A DNA stretch of 64,000 bases from the NCBI RefSeq assembly GCF_030272615.1, contig NC_081408.1, forward strand, positions 305,197,950 to 305,261,949. Reading direction: 5' to 3'. The position numbers and the translations under genes were made by a program. The notes under the pieces are model-generated. The model saw nothing but the letters and a program-made list of their open reading frames with translations, had not been told where the DNA came from and did not search any database. Positions 20,901 to 31,677 of the stretch are shown piece by piece. Each line of letters begins with the position of its first letter. Position 1 is the first letter of the stretch. The stretch is from Cryptomeria japonica. Its lineage: Eukaryota; Streptophyta; Pinopsida; Cupressales; Cupressaceae.

Positions 20901-21720
20901 CAAGTTAAGCCATACTATCACTTTAACTAGATCAATCACATACCAGTTTATCATAGAACTCACAAGCACAAACACACAACATTAGGTAGGAGTGGCAAGA
21001 CCAGAAAAACTCAAAAGAGCTAGACCTAAAGTCTCGGGAACTTATTGCAAATGCCCTTGCCCATGTGAAAGTGTAGAGACTTTTTATTTTGACTTAAATA
21101 TCAATAATAAAAGTGGGTATGCAATCCTTTATAGGGCCTCATACCCCAGACAGTTCTCTCGTGGGCTACCACCCACTAAGGTGAACAGAGATGAAGTCTT
21201 AGTTGGATTTGATAAGAAGACTATTCACACATAGGTATCACTTACAGGGATACTCAAAACAATACACTGCTATTGATTATGTTTAGAATACCAAGCACCA
21301 ATCATAAGCTACAATGTACATTATCGATGGATCGACAAAAAAGGGAGATATATCCAACATTATTATAATCATTTCTTAAGTGAGATATCAGTAATTCTAA
21401 AGAACATTGATCCAAGCTCTATATAACATCCATCACAAGGCTTGCAGAAGTAAACCATCCATGGTCATTTTACATAAACAACATTTATATCATACTAATG
21501 TAATTTTATGCCATTACTAGATATAAGGTAGTAAGCTTTCTTAACACCTTTATAATCATCTTAGGGTCAATCACACTCTTATGTGCTCAAAATTTGTAAT
21601 AATTCATTGTAACACCACCATATCTCTATAGTCTTTATGTGCCAACCAAATGAAAGAGGGGCCATATTTAAAGAATGAAAAATAACTGGTATTTATATAA
21701 TTAATTACATAGATCGATAA
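17916..21720. other. Spacer, no supported gene
   Basis: I see no domain on either strand. Short open frames at 18449-18661 (-), 18833-19108 (-), 18909-19163 (+), 19335-19532 (+), 20438-20686 (-) and 20992-21234 (+) have no motif I recognise. A TATA-like 'agtatatataaacc' lies near 18860 without a gene that clearly uses it. It is probably old repeat sequence. Confidence 0.5.
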
Positions 21721-21745
21721 TATATATATATATATATATATATAT
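21721..21745. repeat. (TA)n microsatellite
   Basis: Uninterrupted TA dinucleotides, about 12 units. Confidence 0.95.
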
Positions 21746-22079
21746 TCATTCTAATACTTAACTAATTAATGTGTATATCAAATATCAAGAACAAAATCTA
21801 CATATTTTGCTATGGTAAAAAAAAGAAAGAGACCAAATGGAACATTATTGCCAATAACTCTAAATTAGGGTATTGTATAATCAATATCCATATAGAGACA
21901 TACTATAGGTTTAAAGAAATTGGGTATTAAATCAAACTGTATGTTACCTATATGCAATGATCGAATAAAGCTTCTTACAACTAAATTAATATCTTATAAC
22001 TTATTTTTAATAGCATCCCCACTACTTTAAATTATTTAGTCACTACCTCCTAAAGAAACAACATCTTTAGTTTAATTAC

Positions 22080-22299
<220 letters not shown>

Positions 22300-22310
<11 letters not shown>

Positions 22311-23133
22311 CTTTTTATCCATCATCATTAATAATTCCTAATTAATTGATGATTTTTTTTTCATCCCCTTTAATTAATTAATTACCCTCTCCCCATTTTA
22401 ATAATAAATAATTATTTAAATTTGTCACATGTCTCGTACATTCTAACCACCTAGCCTAACCCCCATCTAACTTACCCCTTATCCTTACCCTTGGGTTCTA
22501 ACTACACTATCCTCCCTAACGAACCTTATCCTAACCATCTCCCCTCACACGTATGCACATTCCCAAATATATTTTATTTTAAATAAAAGATATTCCCCAT
22601 TTTGGGTGGTTACTCTCCAAATAAAACATGTGTCCTCAAGGACACATGTCACTTCTCCCCAAGACATGTGTCCCTCCTTTGGGACAATTGTCTTCTCTCT
22701 TGAAGCCACTTGTCCTCTTTGATGACAAGTGTGGAATCTTCTTCCACTTGGCACCCTTTGGAATGCCATTTGTCCTCTTTGAGGACAAGTGTTGCATTCT
22801 TAATCCATCATCATTTGCATCAACATCATCCATCACTACTCAACTTACACTTCATTTTGTCGTCCATCATCCATCATCCATCATCCATCATCCATCATCA
22901 TTTGCATCAATATCATGGAGAAATATCAAGCATCTAAAGATGTCATCGAGCGCACATAAAACTGAGGAACAATTAAATCAAAGTGGGCATTTTGGTTTGC
23001 ACTTGTGTTATCATTTTATGCTTGTTTTGATTTTATCATTCTAATCTTGAGGTGTATAATGTCTTGTGGTTGCTTGGTTATTTAGATTGTCTTTTAACCC
23101 TTTGTATTTGCACGTACATTTTTTTATCGCACA
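22300..23133 (+). repeat. LTR of GypB (5' LTR; left end uncertain)
   Basis: The right end is fixed by ...CGCACA at 23133 followed five bases later by a primer binding site. The left end lies in or next to the microsatellite. Like the GypA LTRs it begins with an AT-rich 'ttaattaattaattaccctc' part and then a CCTAACC-rich part. It goes on to several inverted repeats with GACAAGTG cores: 22626-22649, 22707-22731 and 22767-22791. A 7-bp tandem repeat (CCATCAT)n lies at about 22863-22899. A second LTR for this element was not found in the window. Confidence 0.6.
22626..22791 (+). promoter_or_regulatory. Array of hairpin-forming inverted repeats in the GypB U3
   Basis: Three inverted repeats follow each other: ACATGTGTCC-TCAA-GGACACATGT (22626-22649), CACTTGTC ... 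GACAAGTG (22707-22731) and CATTTGTCC ... GGACAAGTG (22767-22791). The half-sites CACTTG and CACATG are CANNTG boxes. A promoter role is inferred from LTR position only. Confidence 0.5.
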
Positions 23134-23138
23134 TTTTC

Positions 23139-23158
23139 TGGCACACCCGGTGGGACCC
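23139..23158 (+). other. Primer binding site of GypB
   Basis: TGGCACACCCGGTGGGACCC begins five bases after the LTR end. It differs from the GypA site, which supports a separate family or different primer tRNA. Confidence 0.75.
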
Positions 23159-26055
23159 ACTTCAAAGGTCATTTCTCACATTTTTTGTTGTTTAAGTGTG
23201 TTTTTGATAGATTTTGAGCACTTGCAGGCAAAAATGCAAGAATAAACGCAGATTTTCACCTTGGTGGAAGTCTATTTTCTTAATTTCATCACTTCCAGAT
23301 GCAACGAGTTTGCCACCTTAACCAGTAGGTTCGCATTCCCACAATCATACGGAAGGTGAAATTCTTCATTTTTGTCTCAGGTTTTTCTGTAAATGCTTTT
23401 CGGATTTTTAACCAGTTAGCAGGTTCATGAGTAGAAGTAGTGGGAATGATTCATGAAGTAGTGAGAATGAACTGAGTTATTTTTACAGGCTATTGTTTAT
23501 TCTTTTTCTTGCATTTCAAAACTCTGCATGACTTTGTTTTAGCAGGTAGGTTTGAACTGTGAAATGGCAGGCTCGTAGTCTGAAGATTTTACTTTTTTAA
23601 ATCTGCATTTTCATTATTTTTGAAGTGGTGGGTTTTTCATTAGAAACAACGGGTTTGCACCATGAAGCAGCAGGTTTGCATCCTAGAATAGCAGGTTTGC
23701 ATGATGTAATCATGGAGTAGCGGGTTTATACTGTGCCTTAGCGGGTTTATATTGTGCCTTAGCGGGTTTGCAATTTACATAATTTATTTTACTTTTCCAA
23801 AATGTTATTTTATCCGATTTGGACTAATTTGTTGACTATTTCTGTCTTGATGTGATTTCACTAACTTTTGTGTAGCAAATCAAGCATGTAGAAGACCCCA
23901 AATTTGCAAACATTAACGCTTTCCTTACAAGATCCCCAAAGAGGGGTTTTGTTGAAACAAATTTATTTTCCTTTATCACTTTCATTTTGCATGTATGTCT
24001 TATGTTAATTAGGCAGACTTCAATTTTGTAAAGGAAATGAACCCCATGGCTTTTGTGATTGGCATGCTTGTGCATATGTAGAGAGGTCCTACTACTAACA
24101 CACTATCCTCTCCCTTGGCTTTCGTGGTCCTAGGTGGAAGAGAAAAGTATTTGCAATACTCGATTTTGTTTTTTAGGTAAGAGGGCATGTCCCCCTAAGT
24201 AGCACATAAGGTCGGGTGAGGGGAGAATGACCCAAGCGGTACTTTCTTTCGGTCCTCTATATAAATATTCATGATTTTAGCGAAAGTTATAAATCAATAG
24301 GTGCCTATGTGTTATATTGATGGGTTCCCTCAGCATCGCTATGCAAATGCCTTTGCGATCTTGATGAAAGTCAAAATCCTCTGGTGCTTGTGTGATAGAT
24401 GTGTAAAAACCTATGTTTTACAAGCTGCAATATCTCTTAAATGAGCTAGCCACCGCATGTATAACCACCTATTTACCCCAAAAGTTCCCCCACTACAAAC
24501 CAAATTGTTTTAGTAGTCCAAATCCTTATATTTGTTGACTCAGACATTGTGATGCATGCATGCCCAAGACACCCCTCATGTACTCCTCAACTTGAGATAG
24601 AGATTCCTTGGGAGGTGATTAAACTTGGAATTCGAAGCTTGGTATGCCCAAGAAGTGTGTGTCGAGGATAAAGCCAATGCTACCAAGCTTCTATCTATTT
24701 GGTTGAATGTGGTATTCTAGGCTAGGGGATTCAATAGATACTGTCATTTGACTATCCTAGGAAATACTTGACTGCTTATTGCATTTTGAGTCATTCTTAC
24801 ATGCTTGTTGTGTTTGGTGTCGAATTCTTTTGTCAAAACATTAGTCTAGCGAGTTTCCAGTCTAGTATAGTGGGTTTGTAGTCTGTTGTAGTGAGAATGC
24901 TACCAAATTTGAGCCATGATTGACATACTTAGCACAGTCACTGTCATTCTGTAAAATCATTGGTTGACATCTGAAACATGCGGGTGCACTCTTTATTATA
25001 GCGGGTTTGATCCATCTTCATTTGGTCCTATTTCTGTAGTCTGTTCTAGTGGGTTTGTCACCTGTTATAGCAGGTTCATGGTCTACTTTGGCAGGTTTGT
25101 GTCCTTGTTATTATTATGCTACCAAAATTTGTAGTCAAGTTGGTCTCATATGGTTAGTTGTAGTGGGGGTTTGTGGTTAGACAGCGATTTCGCGACTTGT
25201 TTTGACAGGTTCGCTCTGTCCTTTAGTGGGTTTGTTGTTTTTGTCTTGTTATGTTGTCAAAATTGCATCACATCTCATCATATTTTTTGATCTTTTATGT
25301 CAGGTACCTTAGCATAAGATTTTCCAATCCTAGGTGTCGTCACATTGTCAAATTTATGTCTGTGTCACATTAGAATTCTTAGATCTTCAACATTGGTTAC
25401 TCATCCTAGTCATATTTTGGCTTTTGAGTGTCATCATACTACCAAATTTTTGTCTGCATTGCATCAGGAGTTGTTAGACCTTTAAGCGTTGCCTCTTTGT
25501 TCTAGTGAGTTTGGTCTCTCAAGTGTTGTCATGTTATCGTAATTTTATCTGTCTCACGATAGGATCATTTGATTGTTGGGATAGTCCTTCTCTTAGCATG
25601 TTTGATTCATCTCGTCAATTGACTTGCATCACCAACCTGTCCGTTGTCTTGTTTGAGTTGATCTTTCATCATATCGCTCTTTTGTCTCATTCATCTTTCG
25701 TTCATTAATCTAGGTTTTTTCTAGACCCTTTGGGGTTTTCGTCGATCTCTATCTTGATCAGATAGTTTACATTTCTTTCATGATAGTTATCATCTTTCCT
25801 TGGGCTATATCACATCTCAAGGCTTCCATCTCATAATTCATTGTAATCTTATCAGCTCGAGCTAGAGGTTTGATCCATAATGTTTTACCTTATTACGTTT
25901 GTGTTTTTGTGTATCCTCTTAAACTATCCTAGTTTTGCATTATTTTTAATCAGATAATATCTGATCATGTTCTAGGCCACCATTTCTCATCCATTAGATC
26001 ATACCAATCAGTCAATTCAGTCTCTCAATCTGGTCATTCATAATTTTTTTGTCTC
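23159..26055 (+). other. GypB leader with AGCGGGTTTG word clusters
   Basis: This long leader has the same plan as in GypA. The word AGCGGGTTTG and close variants (tagcaggtttgc, agtgggtttg, agtgagaatg) recur at 23320-23770 and again at 24845-25240. The block between (about 24100-24830) lacks it. No coding sequence is supported. From 25260 to 26055 I see only noncoding sequence. Confidence 0.5.
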
Positions 26056-28250
26056 ATGCGGTTCATGCCTGCCACTACTCAGTCCAGATCTAGACAGGCT
26101 ATGGAACAATCATCTCATTTAGGACTTGGATTTTTAGATCCACAACAAAATATTAAGTAAGGTGTTAGTCCTATCATGATAGGAAATGTTCCCATCATGT
26201 ATGATACTCTTCATCAATTTATTCATGATGATAACATGGTCAATCAACCTGACGACACCGATGCTCAAATCAACCCAGTTGATCAATTTTTAGCAAATGT
26301 AGATAACGCCTAAATGGTTGATGATATCATTGAATCTTGTAAAGAGCTCATCTTTGCTAATATGGTTGCTAGTGGCATGACTATTTTTTCGCCTGATGCA
26401 CTTGTCACTATGAGTCCTCTAGTACCTACCCAACAACAAGTGCCTTTATCACAACCCCAATCGACAATTTTGATCCATCAACAGACCCAACCTCTTGTGA
26501 CACAAGCCCCACAAAGCACCACATTAACCTTGCTTGGTTTGCCACCCTTGGATACTTTAGGATGACATTACCAAAAAATTTATGCTAACTTGTCCTCATT
26601 GGCACACCCTTCACTCGATGGAGATGGTGTCTATAATGCACCACTAAACATGTTGTCTACATAGCTCACCACATCACTACCATTGTTGGTGAAAATTCCC
26701 ATGACATCTAGTGTGATGTGAGCCACACCTTTTACCAATCTGGTTTCTCGACCTATCAATGTGTCTTCTACACAAGCATTGATTTTGACCACAGGGATGC
26801 TAGGTTATCCCCTCACATCTAGCACACAGGTTTTGACTGGGGGCATTAGTTATGCACTGCCATCATCATCTATACCCCCTCATATTTAGTCGATGCCGCA
26901 AGTTGTTGGGGAAACTCAATATAAACTCCAAGTGATCTTCCAACTAGTTGTTTTGCAACCATGATTTAGTTACTTGCAAGTGCCACCTACATCCTACATA
27001 GTCACGAATGTTCATCATGTACAAAGTGGTGCAAACCAAAATCCCCCATCAAGAAATTCTTAATCTAATGTGTATCCTGATAACCAGTTAGTTTTGGTCT
27101 TTATTAGCAATCTTCACCCAAAGTTTGCGTATCACGTTTGACTAAATTGTGCAATTACCTTTAAGGATATCATGTCCAAAGAACCATCTATCGAGCACAC
27201 CTTAATTGACAAGGGAATCTCTATAAATAGTATCCCTAATAAGCCTGGTAATGATAGACAATAGTACTAGAACAAGAACAAAAATGTCATAGGCGATGGG
27301 GTCACTGATTCCAATATAGTGCAAATGATTGTGGCCGCAAAGCCACCACCCCCACAAACGTACAACAATTTGCCATTGTTCATATTTCAATCCTCCATCG
27401 GTGAGTCATGTCAATTTTCCACAAGCGCAACCATCGAATTTGCAGGCTAATAGAACCAACACTCACCGTTTCTTAGGCTCCTTCATGCCAAACAAGTAAC
27501 AATGGTCCTCGACGCCAGTTCACGCCTATGAAAGAATTGTTAGATGTCATCTTCAAATGTATGGAGCAGCATAACATGTTTGTATATCCTCAAACACAAC
27601 CATTTGATGAATCTAAACCTAAACCTAATTGGTATAAGGAAAATGAATATTGTGCCTATCATCATATCAAGGGTCATTACACGAACAAATACATGAAGTT
27701 AAAACACCTAGTTCAGGACCTCATTGACTAGGGTAAGATTGTTATCAATCCCACCATAGGAAAGTCGCCTAATGCTAATCTAGGCATGTATAAAGATGCT
27801 CTTCCCAAGCATCAAGGGGAGGTGAGTACCTCTAATGCAAACCAAAGTCGTATGACTAATAACATCAACTATAATAATGTACCCTTTGATTATGGTCCCA
27901 CTGTAGGATACATTTCTTAGGTTGATGATCATGTTAACATGATCCGAGTAAAAGGGGTTGATACCCAACACACTATAACCACTAGGAGAGCTCGTATGTC
28001 AATCCTTAAATCCCCTACATCAAACATTGCCCCACCAATATCAATACCTACACAATACAATATCCTTGAATACCTAGGGAAAACTCCTGCACAAATCTCC
28101 ATTCTGGATTTGCTTAAAGCCTCGCTCACTCATCAAGAGATTCTCACACATACATTACAAAAAGCTTGTTTTCCTAGTAACATTAATCCTACATAGTTAC
28201 AAGCTATGGTAGCTCATTTGTCCTCCACGTATCATCTTAGTTTCATGCAA
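26056..28250 (+). pseudogene. GypB gag, Tat/Ogre-like, with stops, a frameshift and no capsid core
   Basis: The reading starts at the ATG at 26056 and continues with stops at about 26158, 26311 and 26563. It passes a Gln/Pro/Thr-rich part. Near 27110 it reads N-L-H-P-K-F-A-Y-H-V, which is the end of a capsid domain, but the capsid core before it is missing. After a frameshift, 27528-27731 shows Y-C-A-Y-H-H-I-K-G-H-Y-T-N-K-Y, a C-H-H-C type zinc motif whose last Cys is Tyr. Downstream, 28070-28110 carries L-G-K-T-P-A-Q-I-S-I, a conserved block near the gag end of plant Gypsy elements. The protein would form the virus-like particle. Pol is absent, because the element breaks off near 28250. Confidence 0.75.
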
Positions 28251-28289
28251 TCAAAAGATAACAAACCCCAAAAAATCCAAAAAGATCAA

Positions 28290-28480
28290 TGTTACGAAAG
28301 CACTTACTATAAATAGTAGCTATTTTTGAGGACCAAAGAGAAGAAACAAAAAAAACCCAGAAGGGTTTGTTCACCACAAGTACTTACTATAAATAGAATT
28401 ATTCTTCAGGGACCAAAAAGAACAAACCCAAATAGATCAATGCAATGCAAGAAATTAGTATAAATAGCAAGTATTGTTGA
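28290..28480. repeat. Three related units around ACTTACTATAAATAG
   Basis: Two good copies of an approximately 80-bp unit (from about 28296 and 28378) share ACTTACTATAAATAG, then a short spacer, then GGACCAAA and AGAA.AAAC. A third partial copy near 28455 reads ATTAGTATAAATAG. Origin unknown. It directly follows the broken end of GypB. Confidence 0.7.
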
Positions 28481-29198
28481 AATCAACTAAAACTGAGAGT
28501 TGAGCTCACCAAAAACATCAAAACCCTCCTAGCGCATTTGGAAACCTACAAAAAAAACTTTAAAACTAACCAATGCTCGCAAAATAAGATGGCATAAAAA
28601 TGGGGACATTACACTATTGGTTGTATATCTTTGGATGTTGATCCAACATATAGTGTTCCCAACCATCTAGAGTCAACTTGCATATTCTCTTCTTAGAGAA
28701 AGTTTTTAACTATGGTGTTATGTCTCTCAAAGTTTAAATGGTGTTTGTATGGTCTTATAAAGGCACGATACATTTTCGTGAAACTCATGTCATTGATCAA
28801 TATGATCATGATGATTGACCATATCTGTAGAATATTATATTAGGAGTAGATCTATATTATGGCTACTTGTATCATTAGAAAACTTATCCTAATGGTGATC
28901 TATTTTATTATATTGGGCTATCCTCATACATGGATTTTTAAGGGGTTTCTCATTAGCATAATAAAATAGTTTAATTTATCAAGAACCAATATACTTATGA
29001 TATTTAATATTTCAAAATCATGTTGTAGGTTATCATGATCTAATTTTAAATAAGACCTTATGTTTTGAACAATCACCAGGGTAACAAATCTTGTACAATA
29101 TCTTTGATATGAAATCTTAAGGGTCCTAGGATGCTCACATTAAATTAGTATTAATATTAGTGGGAAGTTAATTTTATAATGTATATATTTGTTGGAAG
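28481..29198. other. Spacer, nothing supported
   Basis: AT-rich sequence without an open frame of note or a recognised repeat. Confidence 0.5.
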
Positions 29199-30134
29199 TG
29201 TAGACACAGAACATTAATTAAAATAATACTTAATTAATTACCCCCCTTCCATCCATATAATTAATCAACAAATTAATTATATATATCTCATTTCTTATAT
29301 AGTTTGATTTATTTCAATAAATCAACCTCAACCTTAGGCAAATATTTGAACCTTCCTTCTAATCCCAATCAGTTAAATTTTTTACAAATCCCCCTGATAA
29401 TCTCTGTCATTTAGCCTAGCTAATCCAGACCTAACCATCATTATCATTTCTCTCAATTTAAAATTTTCCACTCACTCTCTCTCCACCCACCACATCCTTC
29501 TAACTTGTCCACTTGCACCATAACCCCTGATTATCTAACCTAATCACCCTCACTAGTCAATAACATGCCATAAATGGCTCTCTCATCTCACCTCCCAACC
29601 TTAAATGCTAGCCACTTTTGTCTACCCAATGAATTTTGAATTCCTTTATTTTCCCCATACCTCTCTTCTTAAGGAAGTTTTAACTCCTATTATCCTTCCC
29701 AAGGAATTTTTTAATTCCTTATTTATCTTCCCAATGTCCTTTTTCCCTCTTCCCCATGTCCTCAAGGAGTGTGGAGTCGAATAATGCCTTTATGGCTAAA
29801 TCTCTTGGATATCCCACTTGTCCTCTCCTCTCACATTTAATCTTAACCCTCCATCATCTTTTTATCTCCATTGTCCATTCCAAATCTGAAAATCTATAAA
29901 TGGGATTCCCTCCCCTTCACAAAATCATCCACTTCATTAGTAAGCTTATCTTGTTAGTTTAATCACATATCCACTTCCATTGCATCCTTATGTTGTCATT
30001 TTGAGAATATAATAATTTCCTTAGCACCCTTACCATCTCCAAATAAAAAACCATCAATCCACCTTTTGTTATGCACATGTGAGAGAAATCCATATTCACA
30101 TCTCCATCCATCTCTCCAAATCTTCATTTGTCAA
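29199..30134 (+). repeat. Degenerate LTR-like sequence related to the GypA/GypB LTRs
   Basis: It starts TGTAGACACAG, followed by 'attaattaa...cttaattaattacccccctt', like the first 60 bases of the GypA LTR. It has CCTAACC-rich and TCCTTCC-rich parts, a TATA-like 'ctataaatgggattccc' near 29895, and a late phrase 'gagagaaatccatattcacatctc' near 30090. The GypA LTR has the same phrase near its end. No partner LTR, primer site or target duplication is seen, so it is a solo or truncated LTR. Confidence 0.55.
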
Positions 30135-30146
30135 TCTTGGAGAAAC

Positions 30147-30254
30147 AGGATCGTGAAGAGGAGGAGGACAATGAAGAGAAATTGCATAGGATCGTGAAGA
30201 GGAGGAGGACAATGAAGAGAAATGGCATAGGATCGTGAAGAGGAGGAGGACAAT
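30147..30254. repeat. 41-bp tandem repeat, 2.6 copies
   Basis: Units start at 30147, 30188 and 30229 with AGGATCGTGAAGAGGAGGAG and differ by one base (aaattgcat/aaatggcat). The purine-rich array is nearly perfect and so recent. Confidence 0.95.
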
Positions 30255-30613
30255 TTCATGGTTTGAATTCATTTGTCTTTGATTTCACGGTTTGAGTTCA
30301 TTTTCTTATGGTCATATATGATTTCATTGAACAGGCTAATGTTTACCACACATCGCTTTGTGACAATCATTTATGTCTTAGGCCCTTTCTCATTGCATTG
30401 TGGTATCCTGCTTTGCATCTAAGGCATCCTTGCATCTTGTCATCAATGCATGAATATTTTATGAAGTCAGACCTCCTATTTTTATATACTAGAGTGAATT
30501 CATTTGGTAGGTTTTTCATTGCATATATTCAATAGTAGCAGCATTTCTATTTTTAGCTTGGTGGACTGTTAACTTTACATCTGTCAATTTACATTATGTC
30601 CAAAGCTTAATTA
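30255..30613. other. Spacer, nothing supported
   Basis: A 75-codon open frame at 30308-30535 has no recognised motif. Confidence 0.4.
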
Positions 30614-30618
30614 AGTTC
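30614..30618. repeat. Target site duplication (left) of GypA-
   Basis: AGTTC before TGTCATGC at 30619. The same AGTTC is at 47859-47863. Confidence 0.85.
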
Positions 30619-31663
30619 TGTCATGCTCTGGCAAGTGTACCTATACCTGCAACCACAATGCACTCAATAAATCATTACAAGAAATGGTTAGTAAATTGAA
30701 ACAATTAAAGACAAAACCATAGCTAATCGACTTATTGCCTCCTAGTAAATGCGAGTATGAAAAATGCTCTCAAATCTGATGATGCATACTCCAGTGATTT
30801 GACTACACTTAGATGGAGGATTTGAATGGTGAAAATGCATGATCTAGCAAGAATAGCATGATTAAGTTATATGAGTTCATGATTATTCTAGAAAATGAAC
30901 TAACATTAAGATGCAATTAAGCTAAGATTGAGCATGATAACATTGCTAAGAAATGATAAACTAGAAGGTAGATGCCTATAGTAACAATGTATAAGATGAG
31001 AATGAGATGAGATGCAAAAATGATATGAAATTGGGACCCATATTGCTCCAAAATGAGGTCTATTTATAGGATTTCCAAGATTAGGGGTGATGTGGCAAGA
31101 ATCAACGATCAAGATTGATCTGAAGATATCAATGGTTAAATTGGAGGATGGCAAAGGGGGTTGGATTAAAGGGAACATATGTAATCTCTATGGTTACAAG
31201 TGTCAAGAGACTTCTAGAAGGAGTAGGATGAAAGGGAACACTTAGTGACAAGTGTCACAAAGGTTCTAGAAGATATTGGATGAAAAGGGACAAGGTGGTA
31301 GGTAGAATGGGTTAGGTTTAGGAATGGTTAGGTTTAGGAGTGGTAGAAGTTAGGAGAATTTGAATTTAAAAATTCAAATAATATGAAAAGGATAATTAAT
31401 CTCAACAACTCATGAATTTGATTTGTTTTAATTAATTAAGATTTAGAAGAAATGATTTTGGATGGAGGAAATTAATTAATTAGGATTAATTAATTAAAGG
31501 GGTGAAATGAACCTATTAAATAAATCCTTAGATTTATTAATAAGTAGATGAAAAGAGGAATTTAATCAAATTACTTAGTGAATTCAATTAAATTGGGAAG
31601 GGGGACTAATTAAATAATTGCTTATTTAATTAATTATCTTCAGACCATTTTTAGGTGTATACA
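30619..31663 (-). repeat. 3' LTR of GypA-
   Basis: 1045 bp. In + orientation it begins TGTCATGCTC and ends GGTGTATACA. The TATA box (TATTTATA in + orientation) is at 31061-31068. It is very similar to the partner LTR at 39557-40586, including the AATTAATTAA-rich U3 part. Confidence 0.9.
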
Positions 31664-31677
31664 TTTTGCCCCTCTTT
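31664..31677 (-). other. Polypurine tract of GypA-
   Basis: Reverse complement of AAAGAGGGGCAAAA, directly next to the 3' LTR, identical to the tract of GypA+. Confidence 0.85.

Noticed and set aside
22863-22899. (CCATCAT)n as a CRISPR-like or satellite array
   Set aside because: Five short direct units without spacers inside an LTR; a simple minisatellite.
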